Assembly: GCA_947034885.2 (NCBI GenBank)
Contig: OX344756.2
Location: forward strand, 15,868,098 to 15,932,097
From: Thuidium tamariscinum
Taxonomy: Eukaryota; Streptophyta; Bryopsida; Hypnales; Thuidiaceae
Length of the DNA: 64,000 bases
Reading direction: 5' to 3'
The notes beneath the pieces are model-generated. The model did no database searches. It was not told the origin of the DNA and saw only the letters and a program-made list of their open reading frames with translations. Made by a program: the position numbers and the translations under genes. Numbering within the stretch: the stretch's first letter is position 1; every line of letters starts with the position of its first letter. Below, one piece after another: positions 27,561 to 40,499 of this stretch.

Positions 27561-28019
27561 TGAAAACCACATGCGACCTTTACAATTAAGGTAGTATGCT
27601 CTAAAAGTGACTATTTAATGCTACCCAACTCATCATTGACAGCAATACATATTTCAAACAACATGTCAGTCATTCTTGGATAAGGTCACATTTAGAACAC
27701 GATTGCTTTTAAGGTGGGTACACTTTTTGGTACTATGCCTAGTAACTATTACTGGTCTGATCAAATTTTCATATAGTCTTCTTGGCAAGTGAAAGCACGT
27801 TCCAATGCTCCAAAAAACGCAGCATTTGGATATAGTATGCAAAGTTATTAAGGTTCAAAGTCTGTTTCTAAAAGCGCTCCAGCCAAATAGGTACATAATG
27901 GAATTCAGAAATATACAGCAACTATAGATGACACTTTTAGGTGAGGTGCAAACCCACCTTAAAGCAGACTAACTTACCTTAACTCTAATATGACCCAAAA
28001 TTTTGCAAGCACCTAAAAC

Positions 28020-28604
28020 AGCAAAATAGGCCTTGAAAATCCATGACCAATCACAATTCTTGCAGCTCAACGAATTAAACCCAAACCCCATTTCCACCTC
28101 CACCCTTCCCTCTCTCCCACCCGCCACCCAGTCCATAGACCCAGTCCCGCCGCTCTTCTCGCAGCCGTTGCCGCACCCACACATCCTTTGCCCCACCGTC
28201 CGGCGACGGAAGCCTCCCATCCATCGCTAACTGCACTCTTCCAATCCCGCAATAAATCTTTGCCGATCCAACAAGCGATCAAGCAAGCAAGCGATTCCGC
28301 AACTCACCCTTCTCCTCAAATCTCTTTTCCTCTTCTCAGATTTTTTTCACCGCTCTCACAATCTCATCTGAATCTCGCCTGAATCCCGCCCGATCGTCGT
28401 GACAATGTTCACTGCGAGTGTTCGCTTAAACCCTGATTTGGGGTTTGCAAGTCAAATGGAGTCACGTGGTTTTAGGGTTTAGTATGAGGGGACAAGAATG
28501 TGGCGGTGGGAGGCTTGATTGATTGTTGCAAAGGGATGTTGGCGAGCAGGAAGTGACGGTTTGGGAAGGAGACGGGGTTGGGAGTTGGAAGGGAGTGGTG
28601 GGAG
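28020..28604 (+). promoter_or_regulatory. GC- and pyrimidine-rich 5' region of PEX16
   Basis: GC content rises sharply here against an AT-rich background, with a C/T-rich tract around 28085-28200 and CpGs. It directly precedes the PEX16 start codon, so it probably includes the core promoter and 5' leader. No TATA box or start site could be fixed. Open frames here on both strands have no family resemblance. Confidence 0.45.
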
Positions 28605-31600
28605 ATGGAGGCGTATAAGGAATGGGTGCGGCGGAATCGTCTCTGGCTCTCGTCCATGGAAAGCCTCGCGAATGTAAAGAACGTCTCTCTGGTTTTTCTT
28701 AGTTTGGTTTTGGTTTTGGCTTAAATTTTAATTTAGAAGGAATTCTTTTTTGTGTGTTTAGGTTTGAATTGTTGGAGATTATGATGTTTGTGTTGAGTAG
28801 AATAGGGTCGGTGTAAGGTTGGAGAATTTTAGATCGATGTTTAGTTTCGGGAATGATCGGAGTAGACTGATCAAATGGTTATTTGAAGGTGTACGAGGCT
28901 CTCTTCTTGTTTTTTATTTTGGAGATTCTCTGTATCCTGCGCCCTAGATTCTTGCAAAAAGCTGCCAGGGTGTTGTTGGAGGGTTGACTCTTTTGAGGGA
29001 GCGTTCACAGCTTGATTGATTCTTCTTTGTGATCGGAAGAGGACTCTGAATGCACCTAAGTATTTGGATTCTGAATGCTCAAGTTCTTGAGTTTTCGATT
29101 TTTTTTCTGGTAAAGGACGTAAAAGACAGCCCAAGATGATGTAGAAGTGTGCACACTCTCATAATCAGTATCTAAGAATTGTAGGGCGTTGGAATTGGGA
29201 CCCTGTTAGAATTGGATTCACCGACCTTACGTTGAACCCTGTCCATTAGTGTTTTCATCTTGACCTGCGTGATTTTGACCTGCGCATCAGTAGCGAATTT
29301 GGTTCTTGCTGATCAAGGTCTTACTAAGGTTGTCAGAGCTCTTGACTCCTGGTGGAAGGTTTCACTATTGCTTTTATGGTGAACCCTGTGCACTTCCAAG
29401 CCCAATAATCTTGTCCCAGAAATCCTACTTTGCATAGAGTTTTCAAATTGTTTTTAGAATCGCCTCTTGCGGAACAGAATGCTCACACTTTGACAGTCCC
29501 CACCGTGCATTAGCTTGGAAATGGTGAGCTTACTTGTGTGTGATGGGGTCTTGATTTGCAGACCCTGACATGGTTCTTGCCGGAGCGATTTGCTGCTTCA
29601 GATCTTGGCCCAGAAGCTGGTAATTGACTGACCACTTGACTGGACTCATGTATAATGGGATAATTTTCCTTGTCTTGACGATATTTTCCCTTTCTGTTGG
29701 TTGAAGTACTTGCGCAAGCACATTTGTAGAAGTGTGCTTTCATTGGGAGATTACGCAACAGAGCTCACCGGAGAGATCTCTTTGTGTAGATCAAGAGTCA
29801 AACTCTCTTGAGGTCAATTTTCTCACACAATGTATGGATGATTTCTTATGTATCTATTCGAAGTGGGGGGTCGTAAACCTCTATTAAGGGACAGTGACAG
29901 CCCCATTTCCATTCAAAGATCAGCGGTCATCAACCAATTTAGCCAACTCGTGATTTCTTCCACTTAACTTGCTAGTTGAAGCCCAATTGATTGTACGGGA
30001 AAGCATAAGAGTTGCTGTTGGTAACAGAGGTCAGTCAATAGAGAACAGGATCAGGTCGCTAACGATGTTAGCTTTTCTACATTTATGAATGCAGTGTCGA
30101 CGATGGTGGGTTTGGTGACGGTCATGAACGAACACATTGTTGCAACGGCACCAGAAACCACACCCTCAGGGGTACAAGTCCCACGGCGCGAGGATCCAAG
30201 CTTCCCGTGGCCACTCCTGTTATCAGTCGTGAAAGAGGTGGAAGTTTTGGTAGAGATGAGTGCTGAGCATTACCTGGGCAAAGATCAGAAATGGACGCCT
30301 GTGGCGACGGTCGAGGGGCTCAAGTAATTATGCCTGAACTCTTCTCTAAATTTATTTTGCTAGAGTTTAATACGGATGACCACTGCAGAGGATAATACTA
30401 TATGCGTGACGTTAAGCACTTAAACCAAATATTTCTGAGTGTGCTGTCATTGAGAGATCGCTTTGGGTACAAGAGCTTTGAAGATCGACTTTTCATCATT
30501 ACGTATGAAATTCGTATACAATTATTCAAAGTCAGGTTGTAGACCGCTACTGAAGGGGCAGTGAAGAACTCCGTTTCCATTTCAAAGATCTGTGGCCATA
30601 CACATCAGCTTTGTCATGCTTACTCCACTTGCTAATTTGAGTCCAACCACGTTTATGAATAGATGAGTTGTTATCAGAGGATCAGGTCCTTCAATAGATT
30701 TAGCGTCCTCTGCCTCACAGTCTATATATTGACAGTAGAGGACATGATGTGGTATGCGGTGGTATCCCTTTTTGTCAAGATTCATGAGTTGAATTGAATT
30801 TTTTGCAAATATTTCTGCAGGGCATTGATGCGATTACTGGTGCTGTATAAAAGTGGTTGCAAAATGCTGATTGACGGAGGCGAAACTGTCAACAATGAAG
30901 TCAAGCCTGAGTCTTCGCACTGCGATGTAGTTGGTAGACCTCGGGGAACCACAGCAAGTTCCAGCCATCAGCCCCGAGCCATACAAGCGATGAATAAGTA
31001 CCGGGACAACGTCGGCGTTAGGCCTTCATGGCTGGCCGCTAAACCTATTGCACCCCCACCGTCGTCCCAGTATTGTAAGTTCCAGCATTTTTTTGAGAAT
31101 GTGGTTGGTATGAGAGATTGTGGTGTGTATTTTGTTGGTGTAAGATCCCATGTTATCGGGTTTTGTTTCCCGGGTAATTCCTATTTTTGATTGTATTTTG
31201 TGGTACCTAAATGGATGGTCTCCCATTCAAGGGCTTCACAAAAGTTTGAAGATTGCTAGTGTCTTATGTCTTACGCAAGACAGTAGACACTAGCAATCTC
31301 TAAGCTATTGTGGGCTCTTAATGTGGTGAAGTTGTGAGGCGCTTTGCTAGGTGGCTACTTGGAGAATAAATGGCTGGGATAATAGCAAGATCCCTCCCGA
31401 TTAGTTGCCAATTTTTGCGTAGTACAATACGGTCTGTAGCCAAAATTTACTCCAGAATCATCGAAGTATAATCTGAATATCACCCGAGTATCATTCGTAT
31501 TGCGCATGTGTCCAAGAGAAAGAAATCATAAAATTAGCCTTCCTAGCCTTCGTAGGAGAGTCTGGTTTAGTGTTTTGTGCTATTTTTTAAAGTGTATAAT

Positions 31601-33140
31601 ATATTACTCCCTTGTCATTTACAAAAACGAGAGAGTTAGCTACAAAGTTAGCTTAATATAATAGAATAATTGGAGAGGAACGGAGTCTTTTATTAACCGA
31701 ATTAGATACCCTTTTACAACCATAGCTGATATCTCCAATTAGTATAATATGTCAAATATTAAAAAAAAATAGACTCTCAATTGATGTGGTCTGTTTGCAT
31801 TGCAGTCGAAGCCAAGCCGTCCTCACCGGTAGATAAAGTTGCGGTGCTTGGAGAGATTCTCCTGATTTTGAGGCCTTTCCTTTACGTTATGATGATCCGA
31901 CGCCATGGACTGCGTTCATGGAGGCCGTGGTTATCAGCTTTAGTTCTAGATGCGAGTGGCATGGGCATCTTGTATGCCACTACTCTATTTTCTGACCAAG
32001 TATATGGCAGCAAGTCGACAGCAAGAAGTATCCCCTCAAAACAAGAGAAAAATGAGGTTAGTAAGAAAATTCAGGGTTGTTTACTCTGATCATGAAGCTC
32101 TCCTGTAGTGGACCTGAGTATGCTTTTTCATTACATTTCGTTTTGACAAGTTGAGTAGGCAGGATTCGTGAGCAATTCTTTTATCTGTTGAACACTTCAG
32201 TGTTATGATTTTTTTTGTCATTTGTACTTGTGAGTATTTTCTTTAATTTTCTTTAACTTCATTTTTAAAATTTTGACGTTTGTACTTTATTACTGCTGAT
32301 TTTTGAATTTTGCAGCTCATGAGGAGACAAGTGCTGTGGGCTCTATACCTCATGCGAAGTCCTTTCTTTGATCGATACACACTGTACGTGTCCCATTTCA
32401 TATGTCGCCATTGGAAAAATGAAAAACGCGTAAATCTTGTAGTCTAGTCATGAAGACAAACAAGACTCACCAAATTTCACAACCATTACGTTTTTCAATA
32501 CTTCTATTATTCAAAACTTTTGTTGTTGATTTCTTCGTCCTATTGGTTCATTCTGCCACCTTGAAGTTTATTGAATGATTTTTTTCAACTTCAATACATA
32601 TGCCAGCTGACACTTCTAGTCATTTCTGCACTCCGAGATCGAGACTTCCTCAAGTTTGTGTGCATGCCTACCCCTCAGTGCCCAAGCTTTTAATAAAAAA
32701 GTCCACTTTCGACGCCAAGAGTCGATTATAGGAACTTTCAATTCATAATTCTATGTTACTGAACGTAGAATTTGATTTCTTTCTATTGATTGATTTTTTC
32801 CTTGGAGATTCCTAATGATTTATTTCAACTCTTATGCATATGGACTCGACTGCTTTGGTCCTTTTGGATTAAATTACTTTCTTAATTGTTTGGCTGTGCA
32901 GGCAGCGCTTGCAACGTGTTGAGAAAACCCTTAAGCCGGTCCCTCTTTTCGGATCTCTCGCTGGTAAAAACCCTGAATTGCTTGAATTCGCTGCTACGTG
33001 TGAAGTCTTTTGTTTTCTGAAAAGTGTTGATGCATCACTGACCCTCTGGTGGTGCTGTTTTCTTCCTGACGTTCTCAGGGAAAGCGGTGGAGCTGATACA
33101 AGGCGTTCAAGCGTTTTACACATACACAGCTGGTTCTTGA
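28605..33140 (+). CDS. PEX16: Peroxin 16 (peroxisome biogenesis)
   Basis: PEX16 is a peroxisomal/ER membrane protein needed to form peroxisomal membranes and recruit PEX3; the Arabidopsis form is SSE1. Eight exons join in frame: 28605-28673, 29562-29619, 30095-30323, 30821-31074, 31806-32056, 32316-32383, 32902-32963, 33079-33140, giving 350 residues (the plant protein is about 367). Diagnostic blocks: N-terminal MEAYKEWVRRNR, TWFLPERFAASDLGPEA, ALMRLLVLYKSGCKMLIDGG, LRPFLYVMMIRRHGLRSW, WALYLMRSPFFDRYT, and the C-terminal VELIQGVQAFYTYTAGS. The start is the first ATG of the conserved N-terminus. All sites are GT-AG and the frame is intact, so the gene looks functional. Codon use is balanced, in contrast to the AT-rich neighbours. 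Confidence 0.97.
31250..31299. repeat. Perfect 15-bp inverted repeat in PEX16 intron
   Basis: AGATTGCTAGTGTCT at 31250-31264 is mirrored by AGACACTAGCAATCT at 31285-31299 with a 20-bp loop. It lies in the 31075-31805 intron. It is probably a tiny MITE or fold-back remnant. Confidence 0.7.
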
Positions 33141-34396
33141 AGGAATGCAAGCTGGCAGGAATACATATATTCTACACCAGGCTGACCGGCCTATCAATGT
33201 GCGGTCCTGAAACTACAGATTTGAAGAGACCTGGGTCTAGTCTTTCAATAGTGAATGCTACCTCACTGATTATTTGGAAAATAATTTCCAAGAGGTCTGC
33301 TGATGTTTTAGAGAAGCTAAATTTACTACCGGCTTTACGATGGGGTGGAACCATGGGGCCGTTTGAAGGTATATCATCAATCACCGTAGGTGGTTTCTGG
33401 ATCTGCATTGCCATTGTCTCATACTTTTATTTTATGATCACAATGAACCATAAGTGCTCAAACTAAAAAAAAAGATTCCAATTTGGAAGCTAATAGTTGA
33501 TTATAGCGGTTCAAATCATATTTCTACTGTTATTTGCCGAGTTATAATTTCTCAAATGGCTCAAGGTGGTCGCTTCCTTATCTGAATTAGCTGTAATAAA
33601 TTGTTTAGGAGGTTAAATGAAGGTAACGAAATTTAACAAATTAGGATGAGGAATCTAACCTCTACATTTTTTAACCTCTACATTTTTTAATGATAAAAAT
33701 ATATTTTGAAAGTTTATTATAATGAACTATTAGATTATAGAGTGAACTGTCTACTTTTAACGAAGGCTCTTACGGGTTCAGAATTTAGCGTGTGGTTTTT
33801 TATTCTGTTAGTACTTTTGTAGACTTTCTTGAATCCCCCTAAATGATTTATGGAACACTCTCTTTCTCATTTGGGCACTTTTTTGTCAAAATCTTGTGAA
33901 TTTCTTTATGTTACACATGATATTTAATGGTCACAAAACCTTTTTTGAACTTGCTTGCAAACTGGTTTTCTGATACTGTGAAAAATAGTGAAGATTCCTG
34001 TTGTGGGTATTTGTACTTTGGATCAGGCGCTCATGACTCATAACCAATGTTTTCTTTCAGGGAACAGGACTTGGAGGAGCTTGTCTTTTGGGATTCCAAG
34101 GAAGTAGTAGGACAACATTTATAGATTGTATCATATTGCCCGCATGTTCGAATTTAGCAATTTTTAGCAGATTCTTGATAGGATTTGAAGTTACAGATGT
34201 CAGGGGTTCAAGCATGTGCAACCCACTTGAAGTACAGTAGAATCTCCTTAATGTCATGCCATTGATAATCAAAACAAGAACATTAAAACAAGAACATTAA
34301 TTTCATTTTGAAAATCCTTGTGTCCTTGTTTTGAGATTGTCTTTCAATTGTAACATGCATAGGTAAATGTTTCTTCTATGGAGATTGAAGAGATCT
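33141..34396. other. PEX16 3' flank
   Basis: The first few hundred bases keep PEX16-like composition and are probably 3' untranslated sequence. The frame open through 33466 is out of phase with the conserved PEX16 end and is not taken as coding. No other gene was recognised. Confidence 0.5.
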
Positions 34397-34626
34397 TTAA
34401 CCCTTGAATGACGTTGCGAGCGTTTGGCATCTATTGAATGACAAAGAATCTTTCTTTCCAAGATAGAAATGCAACTTTTCATCCTTAGTATTGGGGGTGG
34501 AAAGGAAAGATCTTCTATAGTACTTTGACTTCCAATACATATATTTTGCTTTTTCAAAGTAGGTTATGTCACACGGTGTCAAAATACATGGTTTCTGTGG
34601 CCACCGGTCTGTCCTTCAAGGGTTAA
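34397..34626. mobile_element. Family P piggyBac MITE (230 bp)
   Basis: TTAA at both ends, with termini TTAACCCTTGAATGAC and TTAACCCTTGAAGGAC (inverted), 15 of 16 matching. These closely resemble the ends of the 6.5-kb piggyBac element at 44762. Internal sequence is less AT-rich than its surroundings, like that element. Confidence 0.85.
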
Positions 34627-34639
34627 TGTATTCAAACAC

Positions 34640-35473
34640 TTAACCCTAAACATACTCACATGTTTTGAATTGTAAATTTTTGTAAATTATTGTACTTGCC
34701 CAAGACTTTGAATCAAAACATTGAATGCAAAAATGTAGAGATTGAAGTTTGAAATATTGTATTTTGAAAATTATAAGCTTGTAGTACTTATCATAGTTCT
34801 TAGAAATCAATCAATGTTTAGACCCTAATTAATTCACCAAATTCTACCAGGGCTGTTTTTTTACTTTTTGGTGTTGGATTGCACTAAAAAAATAATTTGG
34901 CTAAAAAGCCACCCCAAAAAATGCCAAAAAATTTGGATGAAATTGCTAGACAACTTTTAAACTTTTTAAATATTAGATAAAATTGCCTACTTGTTGATGA
35001 AAATGACATCCAATAAGTGGATGAATGTTGCAATTTGGAGCACCACTACTATAACATTTTATATCGCTACTATGGTACTTCTTCAAAAATGAAAAAAAAG
35101 CCTTAAATTCTACAAGTTTGATAAGTTATTTCATTGATAAAAAATTATATTATTCAAACAAAAATTAAAGAAATGTGAGAACAATGAATCTCTTTCAAAT
35201 GGCATAATTAACATTTAGTCAGAATCTTTGGCAAACTTTTGGAAAAAAACATCCTTACTACCCCATGTACCTTTGCCCATTGAAGGAATGGATTCTATCA
35301 TAAATGAAATTTATTTGCAAAATTTTTAAGTCCACCGTGAAGTAGACTCCCTTATCCTGGTTTTGCATACATGCAATAAAAAAAAATAGAAAACTACCGC
35401 CTCTCTCTTTCAAGTGATGCTTTAAAGTTTTCTCAACACCAAAACTTGATGCTTTTAGGTACTTAGGGGTTAA
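34640..35473. mobile_element. Candidate piggyBac-like MITE
   Basis: TTAACCCTAAACATAC at the left and, inverted, TTAACCCCTAAGTACC at the right bound 834 bp. The terminal match is only partial and there is no second copy in the window to confirm it. Part of it (34980-35110) matches repeat D in reverse. Confidence 0.35.
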
Positions 35474-35603
35474 GAGATTCAAGTGTCACTGAATGAAAAT
35501 TTATTTGGAATAAGCATAGTCATGAAGCTCTCTAATCATCATCAAAAATTAGACATTGGATCAAATAGGAATGAGAACCAACTACCAAAGGTTGTTTTGA
35601 ACT

Positions 35604-35769
35604 ACAATATAGTTTGTAATTCTTACTAAGCACTTATTAAGGGTTGTTTGTACATCAACCTTTCATTTTTATTCTATGCTTACAAACTATACAATATAGT
35701 TTGTAATTCTTACTAAGCACTTATTAAAGGTTGTTTGTGCATCAACCTTTCATTTTTATTCTATGCTTA
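35604..35769. repeat. Tandem duplication, 87-bp unit, two copies
   Basis: The unit starting ACAATATAGTTTGTAATTC at 35604 repeats at 35691 with only a few substitutions. The near identity suggests a recent duplication. No coding potential. Confidence 0.9.
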
Positions 35770-36740
35770 TTGCTAGTAGTAAGTTGAATTCTTCTTTTGT
35801 GTCTATACGTACAATTGATACTTTCAAGAAGACTAAGGTGGTGGCACTTCAAACCATGAGTTAAAATAAACTCATGTGTTTTGCCTTTAAATACCAAACA
35901 AAATTTGAATGAGAAGCCATCAATTTACTATTCAAAAGTTGAATTGGTAATCATATAGATATTTTTGGGTGCTACTATTCAAGTGTCATTTTATGTTGCT
36001 TCAAGGATTTCAAATGTGTTGTACAACATGTCCAATCTGTAGTGAACAATATATTTAAATTGAATCCTACAATGTGTTGATTTTGAAATTTTATAGGATA
36101 TTTTCTTTTACGCAACAAAAAATTTAGATTCAACTTGCAACAACGTTCACTAGAATTTGTTTATGTAGTTGAACAATAACAAGTAGTTTAGTAAAATATT
36201 AAAAAATTGTAGTGAAAAAGATTTATTTCCAACTAACCTAATGACTAGAATTTGGGATTTGGGACTAAAGTAAGATGTAGTATATTGATTATATCTCTTA
36301 CAACCTTATAGGGATTTTCATCAAAAGATAATATATTTGCACTATGAACAAATAATTATCATCTTTGTATATATATAGACTTAATATATTAAAAATAAAT
36401 TTCAAAGCAATTTTGGTTTGACAATTCACAAAAGATATAATTCTTTTAATAGTTGCCTTAAGTTTCTTTTTATAAAAAGTGGTCAAATATTTATTCAAGA
36501 AAACATTGTGACTTTTTTTTAACAAAATTGTCCTTGACACTTCAAAAATATTATACACTTTAGGATTCTTTCTTCATTGAAAAATTAGCCAATGTCAATT
36601 TCATTTGATAATACATCTACTTAAAGATTTTCTTAGTAAATTAAAATAAATAAAATACGAAAATGTGATTTTTTTGCAAAAAAATATATCCAAAGTCAAA
36701 GAATGACTATAAAAATAGTTAAATTCTAACAATTTGTGAA
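35770..36740. other. AT-rich spacer, nothing recognised
   Basis: No gene, RNA or transposon end was supported. Confidence 0.5.
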
Positions 36741-36990
36741 TTAACTCCTGAGCGCTTAGAGCTAATTCATTGAAATCCAAACCTTTACAAACTCATTCCA
36801 CTCAAACTTTCTTCTAAGAAGAAATCCACATAAATCTACCGTACCAATTGGTAGTCAAGAGAGACCTAGAGGTTTGGGGAAAAGGACATGTCTTTTGACT
36901 ATACCATGCAAAAGATTATAATAGTCAAACAAGAAAGTTTTTCAAATTGGAGAGACCATATTGTTGATCTCTTGGGCACTCAAGGGTTAA
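36741..36990. mobile_element. Diverged family P piggyBac MITE (250 bp)
   Basis: TTAA boundaries with TTAACTCCTGAGCGCTTAGAG at the left and, inverted, TTAACCCTTGAGTGCCCAAG at the right. The ends are related to each other and to the P family. Confidence 0.6.
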
Positions 36991-37439
36991 GAGAATTTCA
37001 AGTTTGAATATTAGAATTTTGGAAATCGTAAATTATAAGGCTTTAAAAATTCAAAAAAATTAATCCTAAATAAAAAAATTTCAAAAAGATTCACTTCATC
37101 CACACCATCATGCACACCTTAGATGTAAATATGTTAAAAAAAAGTCTTAAAGTATGCAATTAACTTGCTACAATGACAAATTTCTATAATTGTTTGAAAC
37201 TTCATCTTCATCAAAATGCAATTCAAAATACTTCAAAACATCATTTGATTATTTCTTGTTCCATTGACATGTATACTGGACATTCAAAGTACATGTATAG
37301 AATTTGAAGGTCCTATGAAAACTTTGAATTTTTTAAGAAAAATGAATAAAAATAAAAATTGATTTTACCAATTAGATTTCTTATTGCATATGTTTTTTTC
37401 TTGACTACCACATAGAAATTTTAGAAATAATAATGAACT

Positions 37440-38235
37440 ACATCACATTTGATTGGGGATTTGTATTGACCAAATCAAAGTAGGATCACAAACTAAGTTA
37501 GACCAATCCATTACTGTTCATAGCCCAAATCCACATCTACTTTTGGCTCCAATTTCATCAACACATACACATTACATCCATTTCATGACAAAATAAGAGA
37601 ATCTTATGACAAAGTCAAGAATTTTATGACAAGAAGGAATAATGTGTCAATCCATTATTGTAATAGTTGATATCTAGTACTTGATTTGGTGGTTCCACAC
37701 TAATATAGTGTGTTTGTGACTCTTGCTTAGAAGTGATTATGTAATTTTAGGGTAGCCCACTTAAAAAATTACTACTAGTAAATAGTATTTAAATTGACTA
37801 ACTATATTCAAATTGGAAAAAAAAATTCTGAATTGACAAAAAATTTGATAGAAAATGTCTAAATCAGCACGTCTAAATTGACAGAAAATGTCCAAACCAA
37901 CAATGTTCACTTGTAGTGAATGTACAAAAATTACAATTTTGATTGGAAAATTATAAGTCCATTAGGGTTTGATTTGTGAAACAAGGATGTACATGTACAT
38001 GTGAAATGTGTACCTTTTTTCGAATGACAATTGGAATAACATAGTGAGATTGCAAACTAGGGTGGTAATAGGCTTGTCTATCATAATTGATTTGTAATTG
38101 AAGGCAACAACTTCACTTTTACAATGGCAAGATAAGTTCTAATTGACCAACTCTATCAGAATTGAAAGAAAATGTTCAAATTGACATGTCCTAATTTACA
38201 GAAAATGTTTGAAGTGACAATGTTCTCTTGAAGTG
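37440..38235. repeat. Repeat D copy 2 with an internal direct repeat
   Basis: 37920-38086 matches the flippase-intron copy of repeat D in reverse orientation. In addition, 37780-37915 and 38130-38235 are direct repeats of each other, sharing AATTGACAGAAAATGT-like blocks and a CAATGTTC motif. No coding capacity. Confidence 0.55.
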
Positions 38236-40499
38236 TGTGTATGGGATTGCAAAAAGAATGTCATTGGTTATCAAGATGCTCACCATTACCTTAAAAGTTT
38301 CTTGAAATCAAATTATATATACAATTCTTTGTTTAATTGTATTGGTTTGTTTTTTAAGAAGTAAAAGATAGGCAACCTTAGTCAATAAAAACCAAAGTGT
38401 CTAATATAATTTGTATTGTGTTCAAATTTGGCATTGCCTACTTTGTTTTGTAGTGTAGAGTCATAAAACTACATCCTTTCTACTTTTGCAATTAGACAAA
38501 TTTTACTAAAGGTGGACATTGGAGATAGAAATAATAAATTGTTTATTTTAACATGTAGTAGTTCAAAATATTTGATTTTAGTAATTAAAAAAAATTAGGC
38601 ATCCTTGAATTCTTTTGATTTGTAAATACTAGTGATGGCAAAAAAAACATTATCTGTTAACCTTCAATGCTTCTCACTTCATTGTCCTATATTGTGCTTT
38701 AATAGTTATATTGGGTGCTAATATATAATATTTTGAAAATATTTAAACCTTTTAAGTATTTAAATTTTTTTATTTATTCATATTGTATATGTATAGTAAA
38801 TATTTTGGCGTCAAAAGTTTTTCTTGACAACAATGTAGAATTTTTGGAGTATATATATTACAAATTTCAATTTTTGATACCTATAGTTCAATTTAATAAA
38901 AAAATTCAATGATTCATAATGTTTCTAAGATATTTTTTATAATGGTCCCAATGAAGTTCCTATGAATGATGTTCTTGATGATCTTTCTATAATTTCCTAG
39001 TGATAATTTCAAGGTTGTTTTCCGTATTAGAGTTCTCAATAAAAGTATTAGATAAAACTTTAAAACCAAAAATGCTAGCATGTGAGCATAGAAATGCGAG
39101 TTTATCTGAGTCTTGTGTATATGTGCAAGTAGATATTTTACAACCACTAAAGATGTTGATAACATAAATACACATTTTATATGTATCTATAACATAAGTA
39201 GCCTATGATCATGGAAGATTACAATAATATAGAATCCTATAATATATGTAGATAAATTCCTTTGCCTACATGCTCATGATCTCAAGCTTGTATAATAGCA
39301 ACTGTGTTTTAAAACATAATTGGCTAGTAGTTTTAAGTAAGGCACATCATGCAAAAGACAAAATTAAGTGCTTACAATTCATATGGAAGAAGAGAATGTA
39401 AATGATTCTATATTCAATCATTCTAAATTCAATATTGGATCAGAAGACAAGTTTAGAAGTCCTTCATCTAAATACATGATCTTCAATAGAAAAATTATGA
39501 TTGATTATTGGTCATTTGGACTTTTGGAGTGATTGAGTGCAATTTTAGATGCTAAGAAAATAGGAATGAGGCTATCTATGCAAATATGTATGAGGTGCAC
39601 TTTTCACTGGTATGAAAATTGGATTGTGTTGATAGAGCTTTGACAAAAGATTTTGGTTATCTCAACAAGTATTGCCATTTGTGTAAAATGACTTCTCAAA
39701 TCAAAAGCTCATTAAAAATTAATTTGCTTGTATGCTCCAATTGGAAACTTCAAATGCACTTATGTAAGTACCATTGTCCAAGATTATTATCAATGACATT
39801 ATACAATTCGTGAATTTTTGACAAGTTTTGTAGTATCAATTTAAATTTCTATATGTCATTTGAAAGGTGATTTAAAAAACAATGTCACTATAATGTCAAA
39901 ATGACATATCAACTTGACAAATTTGACAATTTTTGTAAAGACCTTGAGTATTTGACTATTTGTGTCATTCTTTTAAGATGGTTTAGACCTTCTTGATTGT
40001 TTGTGTCATTCTTTAGAGATTGATACCTTTAGATTGAATTTTCATTTGACTAAGATGTTTTGTTGATGTGTAGAAATATTAAAAAAGAATCTAATTTATG
40101 AAGACCATCCTAAAGATAGAAATATAAAATTCCTATATTAGACAAATGATTACATAGATATATTCATATAGTCTTTATTTGACTTTAGGCTGATGATTTG
40201 AACTTTTGGACTCAAGCACATTTGCATTGCATCTTTTAATTTGTAAACTCACCTTGCAAGGTGTTCCTATGTTGTCTTGATATAAGTTTGTGACTTCTTT
40301 TTGAAACAATGTTGCAATATTTAAAGTTTATTTTTTTGAAATTTTTAGTGCATGTTGGCATAGCTTCCATTGATTTAGATGTTTTGGGGACCCTTTAGAA
40401 GACTAAAAGTTATCAAATTGTGGAAATACTTTGAGAATGTTGGGAACTCCGCCCCGTAAACAATCTGACGATGGTCAAAAGACAACCACATCAAATAAT
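38236..40499. other. AT-rich spacer, no gene recognised
   Basis: Short open frames on both strands are isolated, with no exon-like chaining and no family resemblance. Confidence 0.5.

Noticed and set aside
27969-28657. Overlapping open frames on both strands upstream of PEX16
   Set aside because: They come from the GC-rich leader, which has few stops; composition is low-complexity Pro/Arg or Trp/Gly with no family match, and they overlap the promoter and first exon.
32909-33466. Long open frame across the end of PEX16
   Set aside because: It reads through an intron; the conserved PEX16 terminus in the spliced frame ends at 33140.
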